From Lepagella muris (GTDB lineage: Bacteria > Bacteroidota > Bacteroidia > Bacteroidales > Muribaculaceae): a DNA stretch of 64,000 nucleotides. The stretch covers positions 43,523 through 107,522 of the forward strand of contig NZ_SRYB01000016.1 of NCBI RefSeq assembly GCF_004793975.1. The letters run 5' to 3'. Position 1 is the first letter of the stretch; the number at the start of each line of letters is the position of its first letter. Of this stretch, positions 8,487 to 17,758 are shown one piece after another. The position numbers and the translations under genes were made by a program. The notes under the pieces are model-generated. The model saw only the letters and a list, made by a program, of their open reading frames with translations, ran no database searches and was not told where the DNA came from.

Positions 8487-9626
8487 CTATACAGGGAGAG
8501 CCAGCAATGGGAGGTCTCTCTCAAAAAGCATCTTGTGTGCTATGCCGGGATTGAACAGCCGGCTGAATACGTTTCTTTTCTTATTCGGCACTATCATCAA
8601 CTGAAGCCCCGCGTTTTTCTCAAATTTCTCGAAATCCTCCCGGAAAGTCTTGGAGGGGAACACTTCAGTGGAGAATCTTGCCGTGGGATAGCTTTTGTTG
8701 AAATAATCGCATAGCCTACCCACTTTCTCCTTCACGTCGCCCCCGGCACGATCGTTGACGGGGATGAGCGTCACGTCTACCTCCGGATATGCAAACGTGC
8801 GCATCAGGATATCCATGGAGAGGATGTCATGCTGGTCAAGATTGCAGAAATAGACGAGCCTCTTCAGAGAGTCGACGGAGGTGAACCGGAAATTCTCCGG
8901 TATCGTGAAGACGGGCACCCGACAGGAATCAAGCACTTCGGCGGTGACGCTTCCCACAAGCTGCTCCCCTTTCTTCTCCACGTCGCGGGTAGCCATGACC
9001 ACGAGGGTCGGAGGCGTCATGCGGCAATACTCCTTTATCGTGTCTTCGGGAATACCCTCACATACCGACACGGAATAATCCATGCCGTCAAGTCCGGCAT
9101 CTTTAAGCTGACTATAGAGTTTACGTCTGAAATCCTTCATCCGCAGGTTGCTCTCACGCCTCATATCGATCGATTCCTCCACTTCCATCACGCTCTCGCC
9201 CACTATCGGGGAGAGTCCTGAATCCGACGGGTCGTCAGCCGAAAGGCTTCCGGCGAAGTATGGGGAGATATAGGCATGAAGCAGCACCGGATGCAGTTTC
9301 AGCTTGCGGGCAATCTCGAAACCCGCCTTGCATGCAAGAAGACTGCTCGGGGAGAAGTCGACGGGGATGAGGACAACAGCGTGCGACCCATCCATCTTGA
9401 CATCGACCATCCCCGACTGTAAGGAATCACCGCTTTCGGTGATTTTCAATGCGATAGGGAGATCCGTCTCCTGAATTTTCACTCTCACTCCGGATGCTAT
9501 TCCGGCTCCGGAAATGATCAGATTCTCAAATCTCACATGTATGCCATGGCTCTCAAGAATTTTCTTAAGGGTCAAGGCTTTTGGATACGTATGTATCGCC
9601 AGGGTAATGAATCTTGTAGTCGACAT
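8487..9626 (-). CDS. Universal stress protein (UspA-like)
   Basis: 379 aa. Residues 1-~75 (MSTTRFITLAIHTYPKAL...) look like a short alpha/beta regulatory domain of the DUF2007 type. Residues ~83-245 are a UspA fold: VVLIPVDFSPSSLLACKAGF at its start and LVVMATRD...LVGSVTAEVL near its end, close to the ATP-binding G-S motif. Residues ~255-379 look like a second, degenerate Usp domain. Cytoplasmic stress or nucleotide-binding role by family. It is followed by mutS2 after 68 bp and may share its transcript. Confidence 0.8.
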   Translation of the reverse strand: MSTTRFITLAIHTYPKALTLKKILESHGIHVRFENLIISGAGIASGVRVKIQETDLPIALKITESGDSLQSGMVDVKMDGSHAVVLIPVDFSPSSLLACKAGFEIARKLKLHPVLLHAYISPYFAGSLSADDPSDSGLSPIVGESVMEVEESIDMRRESNLRMKDFRRKLYSQLKDAGLDGMDYSVSVCEGIPEDTIKEYCRMTPPTLVVMATRDVEKKGEQLVGSVTAEVLDSCRVPVFTIPENFRFTSVDSLKRLVYFCNLDQHDILSMDILMRTFAYPEVDVTLIPVNDRAGGDVKEKVGRLCDYFNKSYPTARFSTEVFPSKTFREDFEKFEKNAGLQLMIVPNKKRNVFSRLFNPGIAHKMLFERDLPLLALPV

Positions 9627-9641
9627 CTCTTTAATGTTAAG

Positions 9642-9668
9642 CGGCGCCCCGTTTTGTCCGGGACGCCG
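9642..9668 (-). terminator. GC-rich hairpin after the small HTH gene
   Basis: Arms CGGCGCCCCG (9642-9651) and CGGGACGCCG (9659-9668) pair with one G-U wobble. The hairpin sits between the HTH gene stop (9692) and the universal stress protein start (9626). There is no U-run, so it may only attenuate or process the transcript. Confidence 0.45.
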
Positions 9669-9691
9669 TGTGTGTTTGTTTGTTTAACAAA

Positions 9692-9955
9692 TCAAGCCTC
9701 AGCTTGGTTCTGTTCTTCGAGAATCTTGACTGCCATGTCGTAGATTGTGGTGTCATCAAGAACCACGAGACCTCCGTCGGGACCCGGCTCTATATGCATG
9801 CCGACATTTTTGCCAAACTGATAGTTTACGCCGCCGAAATAATTGCGCACTGTCTGTACTGTAAGGTTCAGCTCGTCGGCTATACGATGTGTAGAGCCGT
9901 CGGGCAAACTGTCTTTGAGTCTGCGAAGCTCGTTGAAGGTGATTGTCTTGCTCAT
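9692..9955 (-). CDS. Small helix-turn-helix DNA-binding protein
   Basis: 87 aa. Residues ~5-45 (ELRRLKDSLPDGSTHRIADELNLTVQTVRNYFGG) have the spacing of a helix-turn-helix, with IADELNLTVQTVRNYF as turn and recognition helix. The rest (GLVVLDDTTIYDMAVKILEEQ) is a short strand and an amphipathic helix. Similar short proteins are common in Bacteroidales; I do not know a defined target. An inverted repeat GCAAAC-N10-GTTTGC at 10023-10044, upstream of its start, could be an operator, but this is only positional. Confidence 0.65.
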   Translation of the reverse strand: MSKTITFNELRRLKDSLPDGSTHRIADELNLTVQTVRNYFGGVNYQFGKNVGMHIEPGPDGGLVVLDDTTIYDMAVKILEEQNQAEA

Positions 9956-10165
9956 AGCAGATGGTATTTTTGAGGTTATACTTAAACGATTATATAAGTA
10001 ACCGTCGATTTTTATTGTCTCTGCAAACCGTGTTGTCAGTTTGCGAATGCTAATTTAGACATTTTTTTGCATATTACCAAGAAAATCCGTTTTTTCTGAT
10101 GTGTTTTACAACATAATTGTAATTTTCTGCACCGATTCGATATATACGGAATCTTCTCCGGCTGA

Positions 10166-10996
10166 TTAAATTATCTGCAAATCAGAGGCTACGACCCATC
10201 CGATATAGTCGGAGTTGAGACGCACCTTATACCAGGTGACGTTGCCCTCGGCGTCCACCTCCTCCGAAAGCACCTGCACGACGGTGCCTTTGGTGAGCAC
10301 CTGACCCTTGCCTTGCTCCGATTCCTTGCCGGGTTCGGTCTGGAGGGTGGTCTTGAATGCCATCAGCACCCCCTCGCTCTCATTATGGTAGGCGCGTGCG
10401 CCCATGAAGGCGAAGAGGAGGAGCACGATGCTTACGCCCAGCACGACTATGCCACCGAAGAAACCTATCTTGCGGAGAACGACACCGCGAGAGAAGATGT
10501 ATAATGCCGCACATCCCACAAAGATAATGAATCCGGCAGCGGCAAATGACGCCCAGAAATTGGAGGATACATCCTCCGCCACGTATTTATGCACCGACTG
10601 GAAGAAGGATGGTTCATCCGTGCCGGTCTTGAAGCGCTTCCCTTTCTGCTCCGCCTTGTTGGCATCCTCCACACGGCTTGTCAGATAAGTGAGGTTGGCA
10701 TTCACCTCGGATGAGGAGGGGTCGAGGCGATGCGCACGCTTGTAGCAAAGCATGGCGTTGCCGTAGTCGCCCTGATGGAAATAGGCGTTGCCGAGATCAT
10801 ATAGGAGAGCCACGGAGGTGCCATGTTCGTCGGCTACCGACTTATATAGCTGCACTGCACGCTCGTAGTCTTTCGCTTTGTAGGCTGAATCCGCCTCTGC
10901 CGTCAGCGTGGAGCCGGCGGCTGTGAAGCAGCCGGAGAACAGGGCGATAAGAAGCAGGGGCAATATCTTATTTATTGAGACGATCTTATTTTTCAT
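10166..10996 (-). CDS. batE: BatE: TPR plus SH3-like membrane protein
   Basis: 276 aa from the ATG at 10994-10996, chosen because it gives a proper lipoprotein-type signal (MKNKIVSINKILPLLLIALFSGC) and overlaps the batD stop by 11 bp; an upstream in-frame ATG at 11035 would add 13 residues without a signal character. TPR helices span ~30-100 (ALLYDLGNAYFHQGDYGNAM). Two TM segments follow (~155-205), and the C-terminus is a bacterial SH3-like domain (GTVVQVL...WYKVRLNSDYIGWVVAS). It is the last gene of the Bat operon, proposed to support oxygen or stress tolerance in Bacteroides. Confidence 0.85.
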   Translation of the reverse strand: MKNKIVSINKILPLLLIALFSGCFTAAGSTLTAEADSAYKAKDYERAVQLYKSVADEHGTSVALLYDLGNAYFHQGDYGNAMLCYKRAHRLDPSSSEVNANLTYLTSRVEDANKAEQKGKRFKTGTDEPSFFQSVHKYVAEDVSSNFWASFAAAGFIIFVGCAALYIFSRGVVLRKIGFFGGIVVLGVSIVLLLFAFMGARAYHNESEGVLMAFKTTLQTEPGKESEQGKGQVLTKGTVVQVLSEEVDAEGNVTWYKVRLNSDYIGWVVASDLQII

Positions 10997-12830
10997 TTGA
11001 GACGGTTTTATTTTTGAACGCACTTTCAAGATCATTGATTATCGCCGCGCCACGGTCGTAGACGGGCTGCATGTCGGCTTTCGTGGATGCCGGAGCATAT
11101 TTTGCAAACTCGCAGTCGTCGATGAGGAGGATAAGTTTCTCTATATCCTCCGCCGGCACCCCGGCATTCTCCATCGTCGCGCTTACGTTCTGGCGGTTGA
11201 GTTCGGATGTGGGCATCTTCAGCTTGTCGCCCAAGTATCCCCAGAGTGCTGACAACATCTCGTCGTAGAACTCATCCACCATATTTTTGCGGATACAGAG
11301 GGCGGCTTTCTTCAGACGACGGCGTGCCACCTTGCTTGCCTGACGGCTCTTGACAGCAAGGAAGTCGGCATTAGCCTTCAGATAAGCACGATAGTAGGTC
11401 ACGGCTCCGAGCAGCAGGAGTATCGGCAACAGATATAGCAGCCAATAGGCGAACCGCTCCACGTATGGCACGTGGGTCATTGAGAGATTATCCCCCACGG
11501 GCATGAGATCGGAATTGAATGAGAGCTTCCCTTTGGTCTGCGAACGCTCCGAACCCTTACCCTTGCCGACGTTGACGGTGTAGCCTTTCGCCACGGAGGT
11601 CTCATACTTGCCGGTCTGCGGATTGAAGTAGACGAGACTTACGGAGGGTATCTCATACGTGCCTGCCTCAAGGGGCATGAAGGAATAGTCGAACCGGGCG
11701 GTGCCGCTGACGTTGCTCTTCCCTACCGTGGCATTCACCTCCGGCGTTGGGCTATATACCTCCAACTGCGGCGGATAGAGAGCGTTAAGGTCGGGGAGCT
11801 TGACGTATTTGAGGTTGCCGGTGCCCGACACGTTGTAGACGATCGATGCCGCCTGATTGCTCATGAAGTTCTGCGACGGGAGTTCGGAGCTGATGCTGAA
11901 CTGACCGACACCGCCTGAGAAATCTGCCGGCACCGGCGTTGGCAATGCCTTGACGGAGACAGTGAGATCGTTTGGCGTGACGTTGAGCTGCAATGGCTTA
12001 GCCACCGACATGCTTCCCCAGAAGGGGTCGTGGTAGTATTCGCGTTCATCGACACTGACGGTGTATTTGTTGCCGATCACTTTCAAATCGCCCGCCATCT
12101 GCGGGAAGATGATATAGCGGGCTATTATTGCCGTGGCATACGTCTTACCCTGATAGGTCTCATAGTTGAGTGATGTGGAGACGTCTTTCGACTCCTCGAC
12201 CACAAACCCCTCAAACTTAGGAGCGGATGTCGCGCCAATGAATTTTATAGCGTCGTATGTGGTGTAGAGCTTGACGGTATAGACAAGAGCCTCCTGCTCG
12301 TAGGCTGATGAACGCGACACGTCAGCCTTCAGGAAGAGATTACCATCACCCTTACCGATGAATTTCGGTCCGTCGGCACTGTTGTGGCGATCTTCGGGAG
12401 TCTGATCCTGACCCTGCGGCTGCGGCTGAGACGGCACGGCGGCTGAGCCTATCGCGTAGGATACGGCATTACTCTTGACTCCCCCGACCGTGACCGGTCC
12501 GAAGGTATAGGATCCCTCCTTCTGCGCACGCAGCGTGAGGGTGTAAGTGTAGCTGAAGCTTTGGGTGGTCTTTCCGTTGACGCTCGTGAAGCGTGAGCTC
12601 TGCCCCGTTCTGTCGAAATACATCACCTTCGCGCCAGGCACGGAGGCGGGTTTCTCAGGGACGGCGTCAAGGTCGGACACTTCATAATAGATGTAGAAAA
12701 GCTCACCGACTGCCGCCTGACGTCTGCCACGTCCGGCATCGACTGTCAGTCTCACAGATGCGGCATAAGCCGACATGCCGCCGAGGAGCAGCATGATAAG
12801 GAGTGTGATATGTCTGATTTTTGTTTTCAT
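10986..12830 (-). CDS. batD: BatD: large periplasmic protein with C-terminal membrane anchor
   Basis: 614 aa with a signal peptide (ends near MSAYAAS). Residues ~25-420 are a series of beta-sandwich modules typical of BatD/oxygen-tolerance proteins, with repeated features such as DPFWGSM and a second module GTGNLKYVKLPDL. A TM segment (YWLLYLLPILLLLGAVTYY, about residue 460) is followed by a cytoplasmic helical tail of ~150 residues. It lies 54 bp downstream of the short BatD paralogue. Presumed to work with the BatA/BatB von Willebrand proteins in an envelope complex. Confidence 0.85.
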   Translation of the reverse strand: MKTKIRHITLLIMLLLGGMSAYAASVRLTVDAGRGRRQAAVGELFYIYYEVSDLDAVPEKPASVPGAKVMYFDRTGQSSRFTSVNGKTTQSFSYTYTLTLRAQKEGSYTFGPVTVGGVKSNAVSYAIGSAAVPSQPQPQGQDQTPEDRHNSADGPKFIGKGDGNLFLKADVSRSSAYEQEALVYTVKLYTTYDAIKFIGATSAPKFEGFVVEESKDVSTSLNYETYQGKTYATAIIARYIIFPQMAGDLKVIGNKYTVSVDEREYYHDPFWGSMSVAKPLQLNVTPNDLTVSVKALPTPVPADFSGGVGQFSISSELPSQNFMSNQAASIVYNVSGTGNLKYVKLPDLNALYPPQLEVYSPTPEVNATVGKSNVSGTARFDYSFMPLEAGTYEIPSVSLVYFNPQTGKYETSVAKGYTVNVGKGKGSERSQTKGKLSFNSDLMPVGDNLSMTHVPYVERFAYWLLYLLPILLLLGAVTYYRAYLKANADFLAVKSRQASKVARRRLKKAALCIRKNMVDEFYDEMLSALWGYLGDKLKMPTSELNRQNVSATMENAGVPAEDIEKLILLIDDCEFAKYAPASTKADMQPVYDRGAAIINDLESAFKNKTVSNEK

Positions 12831-12884
12831 TGTCTAAATCGGATTCTTCGGATTAAGCAGTTAATTGTGGAGCTGTAGCGCGAC

Positions 12885-13799
12885 TTATATCTCCATCGTC
12901 ACGGGCGGTTTCTCCCTTACAGATTTCCTTTCCTCCACCTCTATCTCAATGGGTTTTGATCTTGCCTTGACGTATTTCCCCTTCTCGCTGTCGAAGTAGG
13001 AAAATTCTATCGGATTCACCACGTATTTGCCGGGTTTGTCGGCTACGAATACACATTCAATCTCCAATTCGGAGCCTAATTTCCCGTGATGGATGAAATA
13101 AGACACGTTGTCTGTCATGGATTTGAATTGCAACCCTTCGCCTAATGCCGACCGGATATCGGGCAACGCGGCATCGGAGAGATCGCCGGTGCCTGCCACC
13201 GTCACCAGCAGACAGGATTCCTCGCCTGCCACGGCACCATGATGAAGGGATGCCTCCACCTCAAAATCACCTATCGCACCGGAATAGTCGGCAGGCTTTC
13301 CCTTTTCCGGAAGAGGACTGACCTGCATCGAGATGTCGGGGGCGGTCAGCTCCTCCACGGCTATCCTGTTGGTGATCATCGGACCCCAGAAGGGATCGTT
13401 GACCCTCACCTGACGGTTGAAGCCGACACGGTAGTCGCCACCCCGTATCTCATATTTCCCGGATTTCCCTGCCCCGATGAAGAAACGGTCAATGACCACA
13501 GTGTAGTAGGTCTTGCCGTCTCTCTCAATCTTGTCGATATGGGAATCGGAGGCGGAACGGGTGACTGCCAACTCTCCGAAATCAGGATTGGCAAGTATCT
13601 CCGCACCTGCCACGTCCTCCTCCGGGGAGAAAAGCACCACCTCGTAGATCAGGCGTTCCCCCTCGGTCGACCGATTACGGTCAAGACGGGTCTCAAGAAA
13701 AGGCTGATTATGCACAGTCTTCCCCTTTCCCCACACGGAGAGGGGGGAAAGCAACATGATTGTCATCATGAATATCCATATACACTTACCTTTTCCCAT
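12885..13799 (-). CDS. Short BatD paralogue, soluble
   Basis: 304 aa with a signal peptide (MGKGKCIWIFMMTIMLLSPLSVWG). It shares BatD landmarks: VVIDRFFIGAGKSGKYEIRG, NDPFWGPM and VTVAGTGDLSDAALPDI correspond to matching motifs in the 614-aa BatD next door. It ends before any TM segment or cytoplasmic tail, so it should be a free periplasmic protein. Spacing is 13 bp after batC and 54 bp before batD, all in one operon, which suggests a duplication followed by loss of the membrane half. Confidence 0.75.
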   Translation of the reverse strand: MGKGKCIWIFMMTIMLLSPLSVWGKGKTVHNQPFLETRLDRNRSTEGERLIYEVVLFSPEEDVAGAEILANPDFGELAVTRSASDSHIDKIERDGKTYYTVVIDRFFIGAGKSGKYEIRGGDYRVGFNRQVRVNDPFWGPMITNRIAVEELTAPDISMQVSPLPEKGKPADYSGAIGDFEVEASLHHGAVAGEESCLLVTVAGTGDLSDAALPDIRSALGEGLQFKSMTDNVSYFIHHGKLGSELEIECVFVADKPGKYVVNPIEFSYFDSEKGKYVKARSKPIEIEVEERKSVREKPPVTMEI

Positions 13800-13811
13800 A
13801 ACTCGCCTGCA

Positions 13812-14597
13812 TTACCAATTCTTACGGTTGCGGTTTCTGCCACCGCTCTTATCTCCCTGATTTCCGGCAGCGACTTTCGCACGCGTCTTGTTCTCCTTAT
13901 TCTCCATAGCCTGCAGAATCTGGTCTGCCGTCTGCTTGTTGATGTCCTGACGGTCTTGCTGCTGATTCTGGTTCTGTTGGTTCTGATCCTTGTTCCGGTC
14001 CTGATTCTGCTGGTTCTGGTCTTTATTCTGGTCCTGATTCTGATCCTGGTTCTGATCCTTATCCTGATCCTGATTCTGGTCTTTGTCCTGATCCTGATTC
14101 TGGTTCTGGAGTTTCAGCTGGGTGATACGCAGATTTCTGCGTGCCGCCTCATCGTCAGGGTTCAGACGGAGCGACTGCTTATAATAGTTGAGCGCGTTGG
14201 AATAGTCTTCGGAGTTAAACGCGATGTTGCCGAGATTGTAGTTGGCACGCGAGGCGAGCATCGGTTTCTCCCTGCCCATCTGCGACACCTGCTCCATCAC
14301 TTTCTTACCGTTCTCGAGCATATCCTTTGCAGCCTGCGTAGTGTCAGACGGGTTGGAGCCGAGACGTATCTGCGACAATCCGAGATTGTATCTTGCCACA
14401 GCCGACGAGGGATTCTCCTTCAACGCCTGCTGATATTTCAGATAGGCGGCACGGTATCGCCCGTTGTTGTAGAGTTTGTTACCTTCGGTGATGTTGTTGC
14501 GTTCCTTACGGGTGGACTCAGCCGACTGCGCCGAGATCTCGCCGCAGCAGAATGCCATGGAAAGAAACGCGATGAATATAATCAGCTTCCCTTTCAT
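13812..14597 (-). CDS. batC: BatC: TPR protein with long Q/N/D-rich tail
   Basis: 261 aa with signal peptide (ends near GEISAQS). Two or three TPR motifs span ~35-160 (NKLYNNGRYRAAYLKYQQAL, ARYNLGLSQIRL, YYKQSLRLNPDDEAARRNL). Residues ~165-220 are a low-complexity run of NQ, DQ and DK pairs, then a basic end (GGRNRNRKNW). The tail is encoded by an imperfect CTGATT/CTGGTT-type repeat at about 13935-14110. The gene start overlaps the batB stop by 4 bp (ATGA). Confidence 0.85.
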   Translation of the reverse strand: MKGKLIIFIAFLSMAFCCGEISAQSAESTRKERNNITEGNKLYNNGRYRAAYLKYQQALKENPSSAVARYNLGLSQIRLGSNPSDTTQAAKDMLENGKKVMEQVSQMGREKPMLASRANYNLGNIAFNSEDYSNALNYYKQSLRLNPDDEAARRNLRITQLKLQNQNQDQDKDQNQDQDKDQNQDQNQDQNKDQNQQNQDRNKDQNQQNQNQQQDRQDINKQTADQILQAMENKENKTRAKVAAGNQGDKSGGRNRNRKNW

Positions 14598-15643
14598 TTC
14601 TTATCCTCCTTTTTGAAAAATGTGATTTTGTCAAGCCAGCCGATCTTGCGGTCAAGCACAAAAATATCCACTACAATCAACGCAAGGGCAAACCATACGA
14701 AGATGGCGAATAGCTCATCATGAATTGCGGAGAAACTTGACTCCAGCGCCGACTTCTTCACAGTGTCGAGCTGCTTGTCGAGCTCGTTGAGCGCGTCATT
14801 GTTGGAGGCATTGACGTAGATGCCCTTTCCTGCAGAAGCGATTTCCGTGGCAAGGTCCTCGTTAAGAGCGGTCCTGACGGGTTCGCCGGTCTCGGGGTCG
14901 ATAAGGTATGCGCCGTTTCTGACAGGTATAGGCACGGGGGTGGTAGATCCGAGACCAACGACGTCGAGCTGTATACCGTTGCGTGCGGCAGTCTTTGCAG
15001 CATCCATCACGCTTTGGGTGTCTTCCAGATCCTCGGCATCGGTGATGAGGATTATCGCCTTGCCGATTTTCTTATCCTCGCTGAAGGATTTAGCTGCCAT
15101 GTCGATGGCTGCGGTTATGTTGGTGCCTTGATTGTCGATCGACGATGGGTCAATGGAATTGAGAAACATCTTCGCCGACACGTAATCACTGGTCACGGGA
15201 ATCAGCGTGTAGGCGTCGCCGGCATAGACAATCAGCCCCACCCTGTCGTTGTCAAGACGGTTGATGAGCTTTTCCAGAATAAGCTTGGCAGTGCGCATCC
15301 TGTCGATGCCCTTCTCATCGGCGGTGGATGAGGCAAGCATCGAGTTGCTGGCGTCAACTGCAATCACGACCTCAATACCCTCCTTTACTGTCTTCTCATC
15401 CTTGACGCCACCCCACGGGCGGGCAAAAGCTATGACCAACAGCGCGAGAGCCATCATCTCGAGAGTGAGTTTGATGGGGGGCTTGTAGGGCGACACTTCG
15501 GGCATCAACGGGGTGAGCACCCTGAGCTGTCCGAACTTATTCAGGTTCTTCCGTCGGGCATAGCGCGCCCAGGCATAGAGCACGATGAATGCCGGCACCA
15601 GGAGCAGGAGCAACAGAAGTTTGGGATAAGCAAAACTAAACAT
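14594..15643 (-). CDS. batB: BatB: membrane-anchored von Willebrand factor A protein
   Basis: 349 aa. Two N-terminal TM segments (~7-25 and ~58-74), a VWA domain with the MIDAS motif DASNS (97-101), and a C-terminal TM helix (LFAIFVWFALALIVVDIFVL, ~315). The VWA domain should face the periplasm and bind a divalent metal. It is 77 bp downstream of batA and overlaps batC by 4 bp. Assigned as BatB by order in the operon and by similarity to its neighbour BatA. Confidence 0.9.
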   Translation of the reverse strand: MFSFAYPKLLLLLLLVPAFIVLYAWARYARRKNLNKFGQLRVLTPLMPEVSPYKPPIKLTLEMMALALLVIAFARPWGGVKDEKTVKEGIEVVIAVDASNSMLASSTADEKGIDRMRTAKLILEKLINRLDNDRVGLIVYAGDAYTLIPVTSDYVSAKMFLNSIDPSSIDNQGTNITAAIDMAAKSFSEDKKIGKAIILITDAEDLEDTQSVMDAAKTAARNGIQLDVVGLGSTTPVPIPVRNGAYLIDPETGEPVRTALNEDLATEIASAGKGIYVNASNNDALNELDKQLDTVKKSALESSFSAIHDELFAIFVWFALALIVVDIFVLDRKIGWLDKITFFKKEDKK

Positions 15644-15720
15644 TGATATTCAGACGTTTTTATATTAATCAGACGACATTGCAGTCATCCTTGTTTCTGT
15701 TTGATTCGGTTGGAGGCGCG

Positions 15721-16698
15721 TCAGGGTATCCGCCGCAATATTGTGTAGCGCATCAGCAGGTAGGCGCAGAATGCGCACAGAGCGAGGAGCACCCAGGGCA
15801 TGAAGTTCTCATCGGTAAGGGTAAACTTGTCGACATCGAGCACAGTTTTCTCCAGACTATCTATCTCTTCAAACACCTGACGGAGCATTTTTTCATCCGT
15901 AGCCCTGAAATATTTTCCACCGGTGAGCGAGGCAATCTCCTTGAGCGACTGCTCATCTATTTTTGTCTCAAGCGTGGTAGTGGAGAATCCGTAGGGGTCG
16001 GTGATCTGAATGGAGCCGTTTGTGCCGACTCCGATGGTGTAGACCTTTATACCCTTCTGCTTGGCTATCTGTGCCGCCGTGGAGGGTGGCACATCGCCGG
16101 CGTTGTTGGTGCCGTCGGTCAGAAGGATTATGCTTTTCGACTTTGCCTTTCCGGAGGCGATACGGTTGATCGCGCTTGTGAGACCGTCGCCTATGGCGGT
16201 GCCATCGTTAAGTTCTCCCATCTCCACCTGGCTTATGGCGTTGATGAGGGCGGCACGGTCGTTGGTCAGCGGCATGAGCGACAGGCTCTCTCCGGCAAAA
16301 ACCACGAGACCCATGTTGTCGTCGGTGCGCTGGCTGACGAATTTCGACGCCACATCCTTTGCGGCGGCGAAGCGACTGGGGGTGAAATCGTGGGCGGACA
16401 TACTGCCCGATATGTCGAGGGCAAGGATGATGTCGGTGCCTTCGATTCGCGATGTGCGCAGATGATCATGAGTCTGCGGGCGTGCGAGAGCCACTATCAT
16501 CGCGCCGATAACCACAAGCTGCAGAGCGAATGCCACGTGCATAGCCACAGTCTTCCACGTGACGGGAAGTTTTGCCACAGGTGAAATTGTGGATATACCC
16601 AGAGAGGGGTTGGCGTTGCGGTGTTTCCATACGTACCACGCGATAAGGGGGACGTAGATGAGGAAAAGCCACAGAAGGGCGGGATGCTTGAACATCAT
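15721..16698 (-). CDS. batA: BatA: membrane-anchored von Willebrand factor A protein
   Basis: 325 aa. TM segments at ~7-24 and ~55-72 and near the C-terminus (WVLLALCAFCAYLLM). VWA domain with MIDAS DISGS (95-99) and the later TDGTNN metal-site loop. Its ATG overlaps the stop of the upstream gene by 4 bp. Together with BatB it is expected to form the metal-dependent adhesion core of the Bat complex. Confidence 0.9.
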   Translation of the reverse strand: MMFKHPALLWLFLIYVPLIAWYVWKHRNANPSLGISTISPVAKLPVTWKTVAMHVAFALQLVVIGAMIVALARPQTHDHLRTSRIEGTDIILALDISGSMSAHDFTPSRFAAAKDVASKFVSQRTDDNMGLVVFAGESLSLMPLTNDRAALINAISQVEMGELNDGTAIGDGLTSAINRIASGKAKSKSIILLTDGTNNAGDVPPSTAAQIAKQKGIKVYTIGVGTNGSIQITDPYGFSTTTLETKIDEQSLKEIASLTGGKYFRATDEKMLRQVFEEIDSLEKTVLDVDKFTLTDENFMPWVLLALCAFCAYLLMRYTILRRIP

Positions 16699-17726
16699 GA
16701 CTCACCTCCTTTCTTTGTCTCGGTTTTCTTTATCTCAGGATTCTGACCGTCACCCTCCTCCGCATCTGCTGCAACGACAGGGACAGGCTTGGTTTCCTCC
16801 ACAAATCTGACGGCATTGTCGTAGGCTGCTATATTGTCGGCAGGCAACGGACGCACTTTTGCAAATTTTACGAAATCAGCCACACTGAGAATCTGGCGCA
16901 CGTAGTCGCGCTTATCCTTGACATCGCTTGAATAGAGATGATCCATAATCTCGCGTGAGGTCATCTCCATGGCGTTTATACCAAAGCGGCGAGCAAGGTA
17001 GATTCTCAGGATATCGGTCAGACGGGTGAAGTATTCCTTCTCCATCCCCTGCTCCCAAAGATTCTTCGCCTTGAGTTCGCGCAGATCCTTTATTGCGGTC
17101 TCGTAAGGTGTAGGCTCCGGTTTCTTCTTCAGAACGGTGCCCTCTTTCTTATATCTTCTCATGCCCCACAAGAATGCGACAATGGCAAGGAGGATAGCTA
17201 TTATTATCCACCAGTAATCCACCATCCAGTCAGGAAGCGCGTCAAGCACCGATTTACCCTCCGGCTCAGCCACCTGCGCAAATCCAGCGATTGGGTCGTC
17301 GGCAGTCACGTTGACGGGCACCACGTTAAGGGTCAGCGCGTTGGAGCGTGCCGAGTCGCTTTCCGACACGTAGACAAACTCCGGCAGACGGTAGGAGCCG
17401 GAATCGAATGCCTGCAACGGCACCTTGTAGTTGATCTGTATGCGGTTTGACCCGAGGTCGATGGTGTCTGCCTTGTAGGAGGTGCGCAGCTCTATGCTGT
17501 CGCCGCAGATGCCGACGTATCCCTTATTAATGTCGGCATTCCTGAAGAGCGGAAATCCACCGGGTTTACCCTTATCCTGCACCACCTCAAGGTTGAGCGT
17601 GGTGAGCTTACCCATGAGGACACTGACGGAATCGAGACGCGCGGATACCGACACCTTCGCCGACACACCCGACACGCACGCCAACGACAGGGCTATAACG
17701 GAAAAAAATCTTAAAATTCGGTTCAT
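16695..17726 (-). CDS. BatD-like N-terminal beta domain with membrane anchor (Bat operon protein)
   Basis: 343 aa from the ATG at 17724-17726, chosen because it begins a clear signal peptide (MNRILRFFSVIALSLACVSGVSA); the open frame continues upstream but overlaps the DUF58 gene and has no signal. Residues ~25-150 are beta-rich and resemble the first module of BatD. A TM helix (WWIIIAILLAIVAFLWGM, ~168) is followed by a cytoplasmic helical region with YFTRLTDILRIYLARRFGINAMEMTSREI, like the tail of DUF4381/BatD proteins. It sits between DUF58 and batA, 32 bp after the DUF58 stop. Confidence 0.75.
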   Translation of the reverse strand: MNRILRFFSVIALSLACVSGVSAKVSVSARLDSVSVLMGKLTTLNLEVVQDKGKPGGFPLFRNADINKGYVGICGDSIELRTSYKADTIDLGSNRIQINYKVPLQAFDSGSYRLPEFVYVSESDSARSNALTLNVVPVNVTADDPIAGFAQVAEPEGKSVLDALPDWMVDYWWIIIAILLAIVAFLWGMRRYKKEGTVLKKKPEPTPYETAIKDLRELKAKNLWEQGMEKEYFTRLTDILRIYLARRFGINAMEMTSREIMDHLYSSDVKDKRDYVRQILSVADFVKFAKVRPLPADNIAAYDNAVRFVEETKPVPVVAADAEEGDGQNPEIKKTETKKGGES

Positions 17727-17758
17727 TTGCAATTCAAGTTTGTGGCGGAGACTGCCGG

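Noticed and set aside
13239..14723. Long plus-strand open frame (494 codons) across batC and the BatD paralogue
   Set aside because: It is antisense to real genes; its Leu/Val/Ile-rich stretch is the mirror of the BatC Q/N repeat. No signal, start or family character.
15643..16584. Plus-strand frame of 313 codons over batA
   Set aside because: Antisense shadow of the VWA gene batA, which has clear motifs and operon context on the minus strand.
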